Shown piece after piece: positions 1-8,664 of a stretch of DNA of 64,000 bases. The notes beneath the pieces were generated by a model, which was not told the origin of the DNA, ran no database searches, and saw only the letters and a list, made by a program, of their open reading frames with translations. The position numbers and the translations under genes were made by a program. Source of the DNA: Ralstonia pickettii DTP0602. GTDB taxonomy: Bacteria > Pseudomonadota > Gammaproteobacteria > Burkholderiales > Burkholderiaceae. Each line of letters begins with the position of its first letter. Position 1 is the stretch's first letter. The DNA lies in the NCBI GenBank assembly GCA_000471925.1, contig CP006668.1, positions 1,116,001 to 1,180,000 on the forward strand, in the 5' to 3' direction.

Positions 1-280
1 GGCTGGACGTCCGGCTAGGGGCGGGCGGTTCAGAATGAGACTGGCCCAGCCTTGCTTGAGGCTGGGAAAAACGGTCACTGCAGTCGAAGCGCTGGTGAGG
101 CCTGCGTAAGTAAACCCACGGTCGGTGGCGAGCGGACAGGGCGCTGGACTTTCTGTATTCTATTAGTTGATTGACAATGGCGTCGCCAGAGTTGTCACCC
201 CGCAAATCGCTCCATCTCCCGCGCCAGCAAATGCCCTGCGCGGTTGACGGTAAAAGCGACGGTAAGGCCTGAAGTCGATC

Positions 281-718
281 TCAGGCAATCCCTTTAACCA
301 CGTGGATTTGGGCGACCTGTTGATGATTGAGTGGGAAATCGGGGCCAAGGTCAACATACTCAACGTCATCGCAAAGCATGTGGTGAGCGGCGGTGAGCAT
401 GGAGGCGGCCACTGCGAGAATGGCCTTCTTGGCGCGCGGCGGTCCTTGATGCGCAGGATCTGGGCGCGCAGATTGCTGGTTTGACCCGTACCGCAGCCCA
501 GGCAGCCGTCATCAAAGCGATCTTGAGCCAGGTGCCGCTCTTGCGCACCTGCGTGCTGCGCCGCTTGCCGGCGCTCTCGTCGTTGCGCGGGCACAGGCCA
601 TCCCAGGACACCAGGTGGCCGGCATCGGAAAAGCGCGTCATGTCGAGGCCGATCTCCGCCAACAGGGCCTGAGCGGTCAAGTCACTAACACCGAGGATCG
701 TGGTCAGCAGGCGGGCGC
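281..718 (-). pseudogene. IS110-family transposase C-terminal relic
   Basis: Reading the minus strand from about 718, one frame gives the transposase_20 signature of IS110/IS1111 elements (ARLLTTILGVSDLTAQALL, then SWDGLCPRNDESAGKRRS and TWLKIALMTAAWAA). After the AWAAVRVK segment, near 480, the frame shifts. A second frame carries the usual C-terminus (KKAILAVAASMLTAAHHML, then DDVEYVDLGPDF and NHQQVAQIHVVKG) to a stop at 281-283. The N-terminal RuvC-like DEDD catalytic half is absent upstream of 718. The gene is therefore truncated and frameshifted and cannot make an active transposase. I could not define element ends. It marks past insertion activity at this edge of the window. Confidence 0.8.
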
Positions 719-1254
719 CCTATTGGATGGGCACCGATCGGAAAGGTCGGGCTGGAGCGGTACGCCATGGGCAATACTGCGGAAACGAAATGGCTGTCGT
801 TCTCTGTGGCGAAGTCGATTTCCTCTGTCCTGCTTATCCCAGTTTCACCATTCGGGCGTAACACGATGCGCGGGGGGGGCTACAACCTTCTTCTACTGAC
901 TCCTAGTTGGCCCCTGACCGCAAGGTCAAGCCATGAAGCCACGCCTTGGATGCTCGCAAACCGTTGTTGCTATTGACCTTCTGCCCGGGTGTCGTGAGAG
1001 GAATGACTTGACAAAACAGATAGTCAGTCGCACGCCAGCGCAGAGAGTGGTCCCGGGGCGGCAGGTGCATTCCCGGCGCGAGCCGGGGCCAGCTGTGCGG
1101 CGGCTTCGTCGAACTGTTGCCGGCGTGCCGGCATCGACCGGCCTTGGCGAGGGATCAATAGGAAAAGCCCCACTGCGGTGTGACGGCAACGGAGCTTCAT
1201 GATACGGAGGCCACGCGGGCCAGAGGACTTGCCTGTCCGATAGCCGGCAACCGC
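719..1254. other. intergenic stretch with no recognisable gene
   Basis: No reading frame here resembles a known protein on either strand. The short open frames (for example 926-1189 minus and 933-1202 plus) are arginine-rich antisense-type translations without convincing ribosome-binding sites. It is probably decayed sequence next to the IS110 relic. The first 280 bases of the window likewise show only a short hairpin near 48-70 (CCCAGCCT/AGGCTGGG) and no gene. Confidence 0.4.
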
Positions 1255-1539
1255 TTACCCGCCCGATGCGCCTTCGGCGGGCCGCTGGCCAAGGATCTCG
1301 CGGATGCGGGCGAGGTAGGTGTCGCCCACGGTGCGGTGCATGCGCGCCGCCTCGGCGGCGAACTGCTTGCGGCTGGGCGGGCGGATGCCCAGGCTGCGGC
1401 AGATCGTGGACAGGTACGGCTTGCGCTGGCCGCCCAGCCGCAGCGCCGCGGTCTGCAGGGCGGCATCGCCGATGCGCCCGCGCAGCCAGGCCAGCACTTG
1501 GCGGTCATAGTCGTTTTGCACACGGATGAGGTGTTCCAT
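1255..1539 (-). CDS. small uncharacterised protein, predicted SOS-regulated
   Basis: A 94-residue basic protein starting MEHLIRVQNDYDRQVLAWLR, with no family I can name. The middle (about residues 40-58, KPYLSTICRSLGIRPPSRKQ) could form a helix-turn-helix-like pair of helices. There is no signal peptide or membrane segment, so it should be cytosolic. The ATG at 1539 is favoured because GTGGGAG lies about 9 nt upstream. The upstream region holds two tandem LexA boxes (1553-1568 and 1572-1587), so expression is predicted to be DNA-damage inducible. An overlapping longer frame (1197-1553) lies in another phase and looks like a shadow. The role is unknown. A DNA-binding or repair-accessory function would fit the regulation but is inference. 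Confidence 0.7.
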   Translation of the reverse strand: MEHLIRVQNDYDRQVLAWLRGRIGDAALQTAALRLGGQRKPYLSTICRSLGIRPPSRKQFAAEAARMHRTVGDTYLARIREILGQRPAEGASGG

Positions 1540-1552
1540 CGCCGGGCTCCCA

Positions 1553-1568
1553 CTGTTTATCCATACAG
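1553..1568 (-). promoter_or_regulatory. LexA box, gene-proximal copy
   Basis: CTGT-TTATCCAT-ACAG matches the proteobacterial LexA consensus CTGT-N8-ACAG exactly in its half-sites. It ends 14 nt upstream of the ATG of the 94-aa gene. It is the first of two tandem boxes separated by 3 bp. Confidence 0.8.
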
Positions 1569-1571
1569 GTA

Positions 1572-1587
1572 CTGTAAATATATACAG
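1572..1587 (-). promoter_or_regulatory. LexA box, distal near-consensus copy
   Basis: CTGT-AAATATAT-ACAG, extended on both sides to TACTGT...ACAGTA (1570-1589), is almost the ideal SOS box with an AT-only spacer. Together with the adjacent copy it gives a 19-bp centre-to-centre tandem operator, so two LexA dimers could bind the same DNA region. Confidence 0.85.
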
Positions 1588-1644
1588 TATCTTTGGGGAG
1601 GCAAGAAAAGTCCGGCTTAGGTAGCGGAAGATGCCCGTAGGTCG

Positions 1645-3747
1645 CTAGTTGCGTGCTGTGTTCGCCACCTCAATCAGCGCATCCACCACCACGACGCCCT
1701 CGGGCCCGGCCATCACCGGGTTCAGGTCGATCGCGCGGATCGCGCCGCCAGCTTCGTGGATCAGGTTGCCAACCTGTACCGCCAGCCGGCACAGCGCCCC
1801 GATATCCACCGCGGGCTCGTTGCGCACGCCGCGCAGCAGCGGGGCAATGCGCAGGCCTGACAGTGCGCGTTCCACGTCGGCTGGCCGGCAAGGAGCCAGC
1901 AGCACGGCGGTATCGCGCAGCACCTCCACATACTTGCCGCCGTCGCCGATCACCAGCACCGCGCCGAACACCGGGTCCCAGTGTGCGCCAATCATGCATT
2001 CGCGCTGGCCGCGCGACATGCGCGCGACCACGATGCCTTCGCAACTGGCGCCCATGGCCTGCAGCGTGCGCGTCTGCGCGGCGAAGGCGCTGGCGACGGC
2101 CTCGGGGTCGTTACAGTGCAGGGCGACCAGACCGTGCTCGCTCTTGTGCGGCACTTGCGGCGAACTGGCCTTGACCGCCACCGGCGCGCCAATGCGGCGC
2201 CAGGCGGTGACCGCGGCATCGACGTCCTGGCAGAGATAGTGTTCGACTACCGGCATGCCGGCCGCCACCAGGCGCGCCAGGCTGGAGGCTTCGCTGAGCG
2301 TAGCGCCCGGCAATGCGCTGGCCTGCAGGGCAGGCGCCGGAGGCACGGGTGGCTCGCCCTCGGCCGCGATCTGCGTTAGCCGCTGCTGGTGCGACAACAG
2401 TTGCGCAAACGCGGCCAGCGCTTCGGCTGCGCTGGCGTAAGTCGGCACGCCGGCCTCGCGGAAGGCGTCGGCCACCGGCGGCTGCCAGACCGCCACGGCG
2501 ATGGGCTTGCCGGCGCTATCTGCAAAGGCCGCGGCATCGCGGGCGAAGCGCGGCACGTCGTAGCCCATGCCCGAAACCGGGATATCCAGCAGGAACAGGT
2601 CGGCGCTTGGGTCCTGCGCCACCACCGGCAGCACCTCGCCGAACAGCGCGCTGTTGGTCAGCAGCGCGGCGGTGACGTCGACTGGGTTGGCGGTGGCGGC
2701 AAAGCCCGGCAGGCGCTCGGCCAGCGCGGCCTGGGTGGCGTCGGACAGCGGGGCCAGCGACAGGCCGAAGGTCTGCGCCGCATCGGCCGCCATCACGCAG
2801 CTCGCGCCGGAATTGCTGACCACCACCAGCCGGCGTCCGCTCGCCTGCCAGTCGCGCAGGTAGAGCGGCGCGCAGCGCGCCAGCGCGTGTGCGTCATCGA
2901 CGCGCCAGATGCCGTGGCGCGACAGGAAGGCATTGACCGCGCGGTCCTCGTTGGCAATCGCGCCGGTGTGCGAGGCCGCGGCGCGCTGGCCGTCCTGCGA
3001 GCGCCCGGCCTTGACCGCCACCACCGGCACATTGCGCGCGCGCGCCACGCGCGCCGCCTCGGCAAGCACCTCGGGATCGGACAGGCTTTCCAGGTACAGC
3101 AGGATCAGCCGCACATCCGGATCGTGCGCGACCGCCAGCGCCAGTTCGCTGACGGTGATATCGGCCTGGTTGCCGGTGGCATGCATATGGCGCACGCCAA
3201 GGCCCTGCGCGCGCAGCAGCCCGTAGACCATCGCCGCCACGCCGCCGCTCTGGCTGACCACCGCGATCGGCCCGTCCTGCGGCGGCACCTCGATAAACAT
3301 GGTGGAGAAGCTGGCGATCGCGCCGCTGCCGAAGTTGGCCAGCCCCTGGCTGTTGGGGCCGACCAGCCGCAGGCCGCTGGCGCGCGCGGCGCGCACCATC
3401 TCGTCCTGCTGGCGCCGGCCTTCCGCGCCGGCCTCGCCGAAGCCCGAGGCGATCACGATGGCCGCCGCCACGCCCAGCCGCGCGCAGTCGTGCACGGCCT
3501 GCACCGCGGCATCGCCGGCGACGATGATGATGGCCAGCTCGGGCACTTGGGGCAGCGCGTCCAGCGTGGGATAGGCGCGCAGGCCCTGGATGGTGTCGCG
3601 CTGCGGATTGACCGGGTAGAGCGTGCCGGCGTAGCCGTGCGTCTTCATGTAGTGGGTGGGCCGGCCGCCGATCTTGTGGATGTTGTCGGAGGCGCCGATC
3701 ACGGCGATGGAGTGGGGAGCGAGCAGGGGCTGGAGCGTGGCAGTCAT
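1645..3747 (-). CDS. ADP-forming acetate/acyl-CoA ligase, fused alpha-beta
   Basis: 700 aa. Proteins of this family form an acyl-CoA from a carboxylic acid, ATP and CoA through a phosphohistidine. The CoA-binding Rossmann domain is at residues 10-110 (VIGASD at 16-21, YPVNP at 44-48). A succinyl-CoA-ligase-like domain follows at 155-300, with the phosphorylated histidine in ASHTGA near residue 260. The ATP-grasp domain fills the C-terminal part (GAPVAVKASSPQVPHKSEHG and VIGDGGKYVEVL are visible). The frame is open further upstream, but the ATG at 3747 fits the start of the CoA-binding domain. It is the last gene of the leftward operon, 31 bp after tctC. The likely role is activation of the imported acid, with the exact substrate unknown. 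Confidence 0.85.
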   Translation of the reverse strand: MTATLQPLLAPHSIAVIGASDNIHKIGGRPTHYMKTHGYAGTLYPVNPQRDTIQGLRAYPTLDALPQVPELAIIIVAGDAAVQAVHDCARLGVAAAIVIASGFGEAGAEGRRQQDEMVRAARASGLRLVGPNSQGLANFGSGAIASFSTMFIEVPPQDGPIAVVSQSGGVAAMVYGLLRAQGLGVRHMHATGNQADITVSELALAVAHDPDVRLILLYLESLSDPEVLAEAARVARARNVPVVAVKAGRSQDGQRAAASHTGAIANEDRAVNAFLSRHGIWRVDDAHALARCAPLYLRDWQASGRRLVVVSNSGASCVMAADAAQTFGLSLAPLSDATQAALAERLPGFAATANPVDVTAALLTNSALFGEVLPVVAQDPSADLFLLDIPVSGMGYDVPRFARDAAAFADSAGKPIAVAVWQPPVADAFREAGVPTYASAAEALAAFAQLLSHQQRLTQIAAEGEPPVPPAPALQASALPGATLSEASSLARLVAAGMPVVEHYLCQDVDAAVTAWRRIGAPVAVKASSPQVPHKSEHGLVALHCNDPEAVASAFAAQTRTLQAMGASCEGIVVARMSRGQRECMIGAHWDPVFGAVLVIGDGGKYVEVLRDTAVLLAPCRPADVERALSGLRIAPLLRGVRNEPAVDIGALCRLAVQVGNLIHEAGGAIRAIDLNPVMAGPEGVVVVDALIEVANTARN

Positions 3748-3778
3748 GACGAGGCAGGTTGCGGTTGAGCGGGAGGGA

Positions 3779-4771
3779 TCAGTCGATGGTTGCGCCGGAG
3801 GCCTTGACGACCTTGGCCCACTTGTCGATCTCCTGGCCGAGCAACTGCGCAGTCGCGGGCGGCGCCGTCCATTCGGCGGCAAAACCCTGCGTGGCAAAGC
3901 GCGCGCGCACGTCGGCATCGTCCAGTACGGCCTTGAGCGCGGTGCCGAGCGTGTTGAGGACCGCCGGCGGCGTGCCGGCCGGCGCCAGCAGCGCGTTCCA
4001 GGCGCTGGCCTCGTAGCCGGGCAGCCCGGCCTGCGCGACCGTGGGCGTGTCCGGCGCGGCAGGCGAGCGCGCGGCGCCGGTGACCGCCAGTGCCTTGAGC
4101 TTGCCGTCGCGCACGAAGGGCATGGCCGACAGCATGGTGTCGAACATCACCGTGGCCTGGCCGCCCATCACGTCCGTCAGCGCGGGCGCGCTGCCCTTGT
4201 ACGGCACGTGCGTCATGCGGGTGCCGGCCATGCTGTTGAACAGCTCGGCCGCGAGATGGGTGGACTGGCCGTTGCCGGAACTGGCGAAGGTCACCTGGCC
4301 AGGCTTGGCTTTGGCCAGCGCGATCAGCTCGGCGACGTTGCCGGCCGGCGTGGCGGGCGCGGTCACCAACACCAGCGGGCCGCGCGTCAGCAGGCTGACC
4401 GGCGCGAAGTCCTTGCGCGTGTCGTAGCCCGGCTTGCTGAACAGCGTCATGTTGATGGCATGGGCGGTGGTCGCCACCAGCAGCGTGTAGCCGTCGGGCG
4501 CGGCCCTGGCGACGGCCTCGGCGCCGATATTGCCGCCGGCGCCGGGGCGGTTCTCCACCACCAGCGGCTGGCCGAGCTTGTCGGACAGCTTCTGCCCGAC
4601 CACGCGGGCGACGATGTCGGTCGGGCCGCCGGGCGGGTAGGGCACCACCAGGCGGATGGGTTTGCTGGGCCACGCCTGTGCATGTGCCGCGGGGGCAGGA
4701 ACGGACAGGGCGGACAGGGCCAGCCAGGAAAGCAGGGCGAGCGCGTGCCGCCGGGATGGATTCGGTGCCAA
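3779..4771 (-). CDS. TctC/Bug-family periplasmic solute receptor
   Basis: 330 aa, an extracytoplasmic receptor of the tripartite tricarboxylate transporter type that binds a small carboxylate. Signal peptide at residues 1-31 (hydrophobic [13 protein letters not shown], cleavage after AHA). Family marks follow: [41 protein letters not shown] and LKALAVTG. I chose the TTG at 4771, with GGAGA 7 nt upstream, over the ATG at 4831, which adds a poor leader and has no ribosome-binding site. It lies between the DUF35 gene and the acyl-CoA ligase, so it probably captures the operon substrate. No TctA or TctB membrane genes are present. Confidence 0.85.
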   Translation of the reverse strand: MAPNPSRRHALALLSWLALSALSVPAPAAHAQAWPSKPIRLVVPYPPGGPTDIVARVVGQKLSDKLGQPLVVENRPGAGGNIGAEAVARAAPDGYTLLVATTAHAINMTLFSKPGYDTRKDFAPVSLLTRGPLVLVTAPATPAGNVAELIALAKAKPGQVTFASSGNGQSTHLAAELFNSMAGTRMTHVPYKGSAPALTDVMGGQATVMFDTMLSAMPFVRDGKLKALAVTGAARSPAAPDTPTVAQAGLPGYEASAWNALLAPAGTPPAVLNTLGTALKAVLDDADVRARFATQGFAAEWTAPPATAQLLGQEIDKWAKVVKASGATID

Positions 4772-4841
4772 GGGATGTCTCCGGTTGTGGATGCCGGCAG
4801 AAGTGGCTGAGGGCGCCCGCCGGCCGGGCACCGCGGCCGCG

Positions 4842-5195
4842 CTATTCGCGCAGGAAGCGCAGCAGCGTGCCTTCGCCGAAGCGCAGGAAGCCGGCGCGCA
4901 CGCGGTCGCCGATCGCCACGCCGGGTTCTGCGTGGCCCATTACCCGCGGGCCTTCGTCCAGCGTGGCCAGGACCAGCGTGTAGGGCGCCAGCGCGCGGAA
5001 GGCCTCGGTCGGTGCGCGGCTGATCTCGGTCACCGCGTGGACCGTGGCGAAGCCGCTGGCATCGTGCCAGCGCAGTTGCAGGCTGCCGCAGGCACGGCAG
5101 GCGTGGCGCTCGGGCGGCTGCCACGCGCCGCAGTCGTCGCAGCGCTGGTAGCGCACCACGCCGGCATTGAGGCCATCGGTGTAGGGATGGGTCAT
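4842..5195 (-). CDS. DUF35 OB-fold zinc-ribbon protein
   Basis: 117 aa. The N-terminal rubredoxin-like zinc ribbon has four cysteines (CDDC at 19-22 and CRAC at 33-36). A small OB-fold follows, with the family pattern [18 protein letters not shown]35 proteins are obligate partners of thiolase-like enzymes, for example the ChsH2 domain that supports the Ltp2 aldolase. The ATG overlaps the stop of the thiolase-like gene by 4 bp, so translation is coupled and a 1:1 complex is likely. No catalytic residues are expected. Confidence 0.85.
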   Translation of the reverse strand: MTHPYTDGLNAGVVRYQRCDDCGAWQPPERHACRACGSLQLRWHDASGFATVHAVTEISRAPTEAFRALAPYTLVLATLDEGPRVMGHAEPGVAIGDRVRAGFLRFGEGTLLRFLRE

Positions 5196-6337
5196 CGCGC
5201 GCCCTCCAGGACCAGGCTCACATGGGACGACAGCACGCCGCCGTCGGCATGGAACAGCGCGCGGTGGCGCGGCGCCAGTTGTCGTTCGCCGGCACGGCCG
5301 GCCAGCTGCCGCGCGGCTTCCGCGAGATGCATCAGGCCGCCCGCGACGCCGGAATGCCCGAAGGCCAGCAGCCCGCCGTGCGTGTTGAGCGGCAATGCGC
5401 CGCCGCGGCTGAAGTCGCCGGCGCGCAGGCGCGCGTGCGCCTCGCCGCGCGCAGCCAGCCCGAGTTCTTCCAGCAGCATGACCAGGGTGATGGTGAAGGA
5501 GTCGTAGACCGCCAGGTAGTCGATGCCGCCGGCGTCGCCACCGGCTTCGGCAAAGGCCCGCCGTGCAGCATCGGCAGCGCCGGTCTGCATCACGTCGTCG
5601 ATCGCGCTCAGATGCTGGTGCCGGTGCGCCTGCCCGGCGCCGGCGATGCGCACCGGCGTGCCCGCGCCGGGCTCGGCCGACACCACCACCGCCACCGCGC
5701 CGTCGGAGATCGGGCAGCAGTCAGACAGCCGCAGCGGCGTGGCGATCGGGCGCGACGCGCGCGCGTCGGCGGCGGACAGCGGCTCGCGCAGGTGCGCATC
5801 GGGATGCGTGCCGGCATGCTCGCGCATCAGCACGGCAAAGTCCGACAGCGCATCGGCATGCATGCCGGTCTCGTGCAGATAGCGCGAGGCCAGCAGCGCG
5901 TAGTAGGCCGGCACCGAGGCGCCGTTGGGCACCTCTGCATGCGGCTCGCCGACCTGCGCCAGCGTCTGGATAGACTGGTCGCGGCTCTGGCCGCTGAGGC
6001 GATTCTCGCCGGCAGCCACCAGCACGTGGCGGCAGCGGCCGGCACGCACCAGCTCGTGCGCCAGCATCGCCATCACGCCCCCGGTAGCACCGCCTGCGGC
6101 CACGCCGTGTGCGTAGGCCGGCGTGAGCGAGGCGTATTCGCAGAAGCGGTCGGCCAGCATCAGGTGCGGCAGCGTGGTGGCATAGCCGCACAGCACGCCG
6201 TCGATATCGCTGCGGGCCAGGCCTGCATCGGCCAGCGCCGCATCGGCAGCCTGCGCCATCAGCGTCAGCGGCGTGCTGCCCTCGAGGCGGCCGAAGCGGG
6301 TGTTGCCGGTGCCGCGTACGTAGGTCCGGATTGCCAT
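5192..6337 (-). CDS. thiolase-superfamily protein without catalytic cysteines
   Basis: 381 aa with the lipid-transfer/SCP-x thiolase fold. The position of the nucleophilic cysteine in the N-terminal half reads VAAGGATGG (about 79-87), so glycine replaces it. The C-terminal region reads GHSGVAGG and then HADGGVLSSHVS, with the second catalytic cysteine also missing. A conserved tyrosine motif, YDSFTITLVMLLEELG, is present. This pattern is known from Ltp2-type proteins, which with a DUF35 partner carry out retro-aldol cleavage rather than Claisen condensation. The downstream DUF35 gene overlaps by 4 bp. I infer a carbon-carbon lyase acting on a beta-hydroxyacyl-CoA. The alternative is a non-enzymatic thiolase-like scaffold. 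Confidence 0.8.
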   Translation of the reverse strand: MAIRTYVRGTGNTRFGRLEGSTPLTLMAQAADAALADAGLARSDIDGVLCGYATTLPHLMLADRFCEYASLTPAYAHGVAAGGATGGVMAMLAHELVRAGRCRHVLVAAGENRLSGQSRDQSIQTLAQVGEPHAEVPNGASVPAYYALLASRYLHETGMHADALSDFAVLMREHAGTHPDAHLREPLSAADARASRPIATPLRLSDCCPISDGAVAVVVSAEPGAGTPVRIAGAGQAHRHQHLSAIDDVMQTGAADAARRAFAEAGGDAGGIDYLAVYDSFTITLVMLLEELGLAARGEAHARLRAGDFSRGGALPLNTHGGLLAFGHSGVAGGLMHLAEAARQLAGRAGERQLAPRHRALFHADGGVLSSHVSLVLEGAR

Positions 6338-6338
6338 G

Positions 6339-7577
6339 TCAGTGCTTGAGCAGCGCGCACTGCGACTTCGATGCCGGCATGAAGGCCTGGTCGCCCGGCA
6401 CGGTGGCCAGCACCTTGTAGTAGTCCCACGGGTATTTGGATTCCGCCGGCGACTTGACCTCGAACAGGTACATGTCGTGGATCATGCGGCCGTCCTCGCG
6501 AATGCGGCCGTTCTTCGCAAAGAAGTCGTTGATCGGCGTCGACTTCATCTTCTTCATCACCGCCGCGGTCTCGTCGGTGCCGGCTGCCTGCACGGACTTC
6601 AGGTAGTGCATCACCGACGAGTAAGCGCCAGCCTGGCTCATGTTGGGCATCTTCTTCAGCTTGTCGAAGTAGCGGCGCGACCAGGCGCGGGTGGCGTCGT
6701 TCATGTCCCAGTAGAAGGCTTCGGTCAGCACCAGCCCGGCCGCGGTCTTCAGGCCGATTGCGTGGATATCGTTGATGTAGAGCAGCAGGCCGGCCATGCG
6801 CTGGGTGTTGTTGCGCGTGAGGCCGAACTCGGAGGCGGCCTTGATCGCGTTGACGGTGTCGCCGCCGGCGTTGGCCAGGCCGACCACCTGCGCCTTGCTC
6901 GCCTGCGCCTGCAGCAGGTACGAGGCAAAGTCGCTGGCGCCGATGGGATGGCGCGCGGCACCCAGCACCTTGCCGCCGTTTTCGTTGATCACGGCGGTGG
7001 CGGAGTCCTGCAGCGTATGGCCGAAGGCGTAATCCGCCGTCAGGAAGAACCACGACTTGCCGCCACGCTGGACCATGGTGCGCGCGGTGGTGTTGGCGAG
7101 CGCATAGGTGTCATAGGCGTAGTGCACCGACACCGGCGTGCACAGGTCGTTGGTGATGCGCTCGGTGCCCGGCCCGGAGAACACCACGATGTGGTTCTTC
7201 TGCTTTGCGACTTCGAGCACCGCCAGCGCCGGCGCCGAGGCGGCGACATCGAGGATGGCATCGACATTGGCGGTGTCGAACCATTCGCGCGCCTTGTTGG
7301 CGGCGATATCAGCCTTGTTCTGGTGGTCGACCACCACCAGCTCGATCTTCTTGCCCAGCACCTTGCCGCCAAAGTCGTCGATCGCCATCTGCGCGGCGGT
7401 GGCGCTGCCGCGGCCGGTGACGTCGGCATACAGGCCGCTCATGTCGAGCAGCATGCCGATCTTGACCACATCGTCCGAGATCGCGGCCTTTGGCTGCTGC
7501 GCGTGCGCGCTGCCGCAGGCGAGCGCGGCGGCGATGGCAAGGGCACTGGCCGCCCTGCGGCAAATCGAATAGTCCAT
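6339..7577 (-). CDS. ABC transporter substrate-binding protein, Leu/Ile/Val type
   Basis: 412 aa. Signal peptide at 1-27 (AASALAIAAALACGSAHA), followed by a Periplasmic_6 (LivK-like) fold: VVKIGMLLDMSGLYADVTG, VDAILDVAASAPALAV, and ADYAFGHTLQDSA near the middle. Such proteins deliver amino acids, urea or aromatic/aliphatic acids to ABC permeases. None of those permease genes is nearby, so it must share components encoded elsewhere. The ATG at 7577 is preferred to the one at 7619 because GGGGAGA lies 7 nt upstream. It ends 1 bp before the start of the thiolase-like gene, so it belongs to the same operon. Confidence 0.85.
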   Translation of the reverse strand: MDYSICRRAASALAIAAALACGSAHAQQPKAAISDDVVKIGMLLDMSGLYADVTGRGSATAAQMAIDDFGGKVLGKKIELVVVDHQNKADIAANKAREWFDTANVDAILDVAASAPALAVLEVAKQKNHIVVFSGPGTERITNDLCTPVSVHYAYDTYALANTTARTMVQRGGKSWFFLTADYAFGHTLQDSATAVINENGGKVLGAARHPIGASDFASYLLQAQASKAQVVGLANAGGDTVNAIKAASEFGLTRNNTQRMAGLLLYINDIHAIGLKTAAGLVLTEAFYWDMNDATRAWSRRYFDKLKKMPNMSQAGAYSSVMHYLKSVQAAGTDETAAVMKKMKSTPINDFFAKNGRIREDGRMIHDMYLFEVKSPAESKYPWDYYKVLATVPGDQAFMPASKSQCALLKH

Positions 7578-7605
7578 GTAGTCTCCCCTGGCTTGTTGTC
7601 GTTGG

Positions 7606-8661
7606 CTATACCGTGGCAATCGGCGTCACTGGCGAACCCACCGCGCCGGGCAGGCGCAGCGGCGGGGCGGTGAGCTGAAAACGCGTGCGCCCGTTGGCAC
7701 GCAGCCACTCGGCCAGCTCGCGCAGGTACCACAGCTCGCCCAGCGGCAGGCCCAGCTTGAACAGGCAGTGGTGGTGCAGCGGCAGTAGCGGGTGGCTCTT
7801 GTCGCCATCGGGCGCGGGGCGGGCCGGGTAGCGCTCGACCGCGTAGTTGTCGGCGATCAGCGCGGCGATGCCGGCATCGGTGATCCAGTTCAGCAGCTTG
7901 TCGTCGCGGCCGTCGAGCACACTGCAGCTGTGGTGCAGCAGGGCCTCGTCGGGCTGGCGCTGCATCGACAGCACCACCTCGGCAAAGCCGGTGCGCAGCA
8001 GCAGCATGTCGCCTGGCTCGACCGCCACCTTGTCCGCGTCCATCGCGCGCATCAGGTCGTCATAGCCGACGTTGCGGAAGTCCGTGCCGAAGGTGTGCGC
8101 CAGATCGACCAGCACGCCGCGGCCCTGCATGCCCTTGACCGCGAAGTTCTCGATGCCCAGCGCCTGGGCGGCGCTGTGGTCGTGGCCGCAGGGATGGGCG
8201 GCGAAGTGGTCGTCCTCGGCATAGTCCACCGGGCCGACGATATGCTCGTTGGCGCGGTAGCCGTTGTAGTAGACGCGCTCGGGCCGGCCGTCGCCGTCCG
8301 CATCGAACAGCGCGCCCACGTGCGCCAGCGAATCCCATTGCGTGCTGTACTGCAGGCACAGCAGCACCTGGTCGTCGCTGATGACGTCGGTGGCGGCGGG
8401 ATCGACCTTGGCCAGCGGGAAGTTGACGTAGGGGATGTCGTCGCGGAAGGTCGGGCGCAGCACCGGCGGGTGGCGGCGCGGGTTGAGCTTGTTGCCGCCG
8501 GGGTAGTCCAGCGGCAGCGACAGGCAGAAGCTGATGCCGGCCTGCACCTCGCGCGCACCCTTGACCACCTGCTCGGGGCCGATCAGGTTGACGCGGCCAA
8601 GCTGGTCGTCAGGGCCGAAGTCACCCCAGTTGGAACCTTGCGGACGTTGCTTCCAGCGCAT
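7606..8661 (-). CDS. putative cyclase-family metal hydrolase
   Basis: 351 aa, cyclase family (PF04199, related to kynurenine formamidase and isatin hydrolase). These are manganese or zinc enzymes that hydrolyse cyclic or formylated amides or lactones. Visible family segments are GPDDQLGRVNLIGPEQV near the N-terminus, TQWDSLAHVGALFDADGDG in the metal-site region, and GRGVLVDLAH and GDMLLLRTGF later. It is the longer non-KynB subtype. It sits 3 bp from the IclR stop and upstream of the binding protein, so it is probably the first enzyme gene of the operon. The true substrate is unknown. Confidence 0.8.
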   Translation of the reverse strand: MRWKQRPQGSNWGDFGPDDQLGRVNLIGPEQVVKGAREVQAGISFCLSLPLDYPGGNKLNPRRHPPVLRPTFRDDIPYVNFPLAKVDPAATDVISDDQVLLCLQYSTQWDSLAHVGALFDADGDGRPERVYYNGYRANEHIVGPVDYAEDDHFAAHPCGHDHSAAQALGIENFAVKGMQGRGVLVDLAHTFGTDFRNVGYDDLMRAMDADKVAVEPGDMLLLRTGFAEVVLSMQRQPDEALLHHSCSVLDGRDDKLLNWITDAGIAALIADNYAVERYPARPAPDGDKSHPLLPLHHHCLFKLGLPLGELWYLRELAEWLRANGRTRFQLTAPPLRLPGAVGSPVTPIATV

Positions 8662-8664
8662 CGG

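Noticed and set aside
46..77. Hairpin CCCAGCCT/AGGCTGGG followed by AAAAA as a terminator
   Set aside because: The A-run is on the wrong side for a plus-strand terminator, and on the minus strand the T-run precedes the stem. It may be part of an old IS end but cannot be supported as a terminator.
2389..4810. Long plus-strand frames (2389-3768, 3656-4810) opposite the acyl-CoA ligase and tctC
   Set aside because: They are composition-driven antisense frames without ribosome-binding sites or motifs.
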